A stretch of DNA of 5,801 bases from assembly GCA_947595415.1 (NCBI GenBank), contig CANQER010000068.1, forward strand, positions 1 to 5,801, written 5' to 3'. The DNA comes from an uncultured Bacilli bacterium (GTDB taxonomy: Bacteria; Bacillota_I; Bacilli_A; RF39; UBA660). The position numbers and the translations under genes were made by a program. Shown piece after piece: positions 5,663 to 5,801 of the stretch (position 1 is the first letter of the stretch; each line of letters starts with the position of its first letter). Below the pieces are notes generated by a model that was given only the letters and a program-made list of their open reading frames with translations, did no database searches and was not told the origin of the DNA.

Positions 5663-5691
5663 ATGATAGCATAAAAAAGGTGTTTAATCAA
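5663..5691 (-). promoter_or_regulatory. Promoter of tRNA-Arg
   Basis: On the minus strand TTGATT (complement of 5686-5691, four of six), a 17-bp spacer and TATCAT (complement of 5663-5668, five of six), with a TGC extension before the -10. The start is expected near 5656, leaving a tRNA leader of about 18 nt. Confidence 0.8.
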
Positions 5692-5723
5692 GTTTTATTA
5701 TAAAATATGTTTAAAAAATATAC

Positions 5724-5752
5724 TTGAATAAATATTAATTTAATGGTATATT
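5724..5752 (+). promoter_or_regulatory. Promoter of the gene running off the right edge
   Basis: TTGAAT (5724-5729), a 17-bp spacer and TATATT (5747-5752), with a TGG extension before the -10. The start is expected near 5759, about 23 nt before an ATG at 5782 that has a purine-rich AGGGAAGAGG stretch (5771-5780) in front. It is divergent from the tRNA-Arg promoter. Confidence 0.65.
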
Positions 5753-5781
5753 AATAATGGATAAGAAAGTAGGGAAGAGGT

Positions 5782-5801
5782 ATGTTAGCAAATAGCAAAT
5801 G
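5782..5801 (+). CDS. 5' end of an unidentified gene (partial)
   Basis: An ATG preceded by AGGGAAGAGG (5771-5780) and a plausible promoter opens a frame reading MLANSK before the window ends. Six residues are too few to identify it. The AGGG part gives a seven-base spacing to the ATG, which is normal. Confidence 0.5.

Overview
The window is very AT-rich bacterial DNA. TGA ends at least two genes (the leucine-rich-repeat gene and proS), tryptophan is TGG, ribosome binding sites are strong and purine-rich, and the promoters are sigma70/SigA-like with TGn extended -10 boxes. This fits a low-GC member of the Bacillota (a Bacilli or Clostridia relative, perhaps an uncultivated gut lineage) using genetic code 11, not a code-4 Mycoplasma. 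The finer placement is inference.

Layout. Positions 1-84 hold nothing I can name apart from one arm of a weak inverted repeat. A strong promoter (85-113) drives a 191-residue helical, lysine-rich protein of unknown function (144-719), closed by a hairpin terminator at 736-775. Facing it on the minus strand is a two-gene unit. The first gene encodes a 720-residue cytoplasmic-looking protein (1079-3241) with an uncharacterised N-terminal region and 16 uninterrupted 22-residue leucine-rich repeats. The second encodes a 93-residue protein (801-1082) that starts inside the stop codon of the first (ATGA overlap). This unit has its own promoter (3278-3306) and is separated from its upstream neighbour by two hairpins (3313-3348 and 3354-3379).

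The right half is a proline-charging locus. tRNA-Pro(UGG) (3390-3466, minus) diverges from an operon (plus) encoding a free-standing YbaK/ProXp-type editing deacylase (3576-4055) and a eukaryote/archaeal-type prolyl-tRNA synthetase, proS (4072-5508). The synthetase lacks the editing insertion domain of the usual bacterial enzyme, so the free-standing deacylase next to it is its logical proofreading partner, and the tRNA they both act on is transcribed back-to-back from the same intergenic region. proS converges on tRNA-Arg(ACG) (5562-5638, minus), and the window ends with the start of another plus-strand gene (5782 onward).

The best candidate for undescribed biology is the leucine-rich-repeat gene and its translationally coupled small partner. 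Its repeat array shows a two-unit (132 bp) higher-order periodicity and recent internal duplication. No mobile element, CRISPR array or riboswitch was seen.
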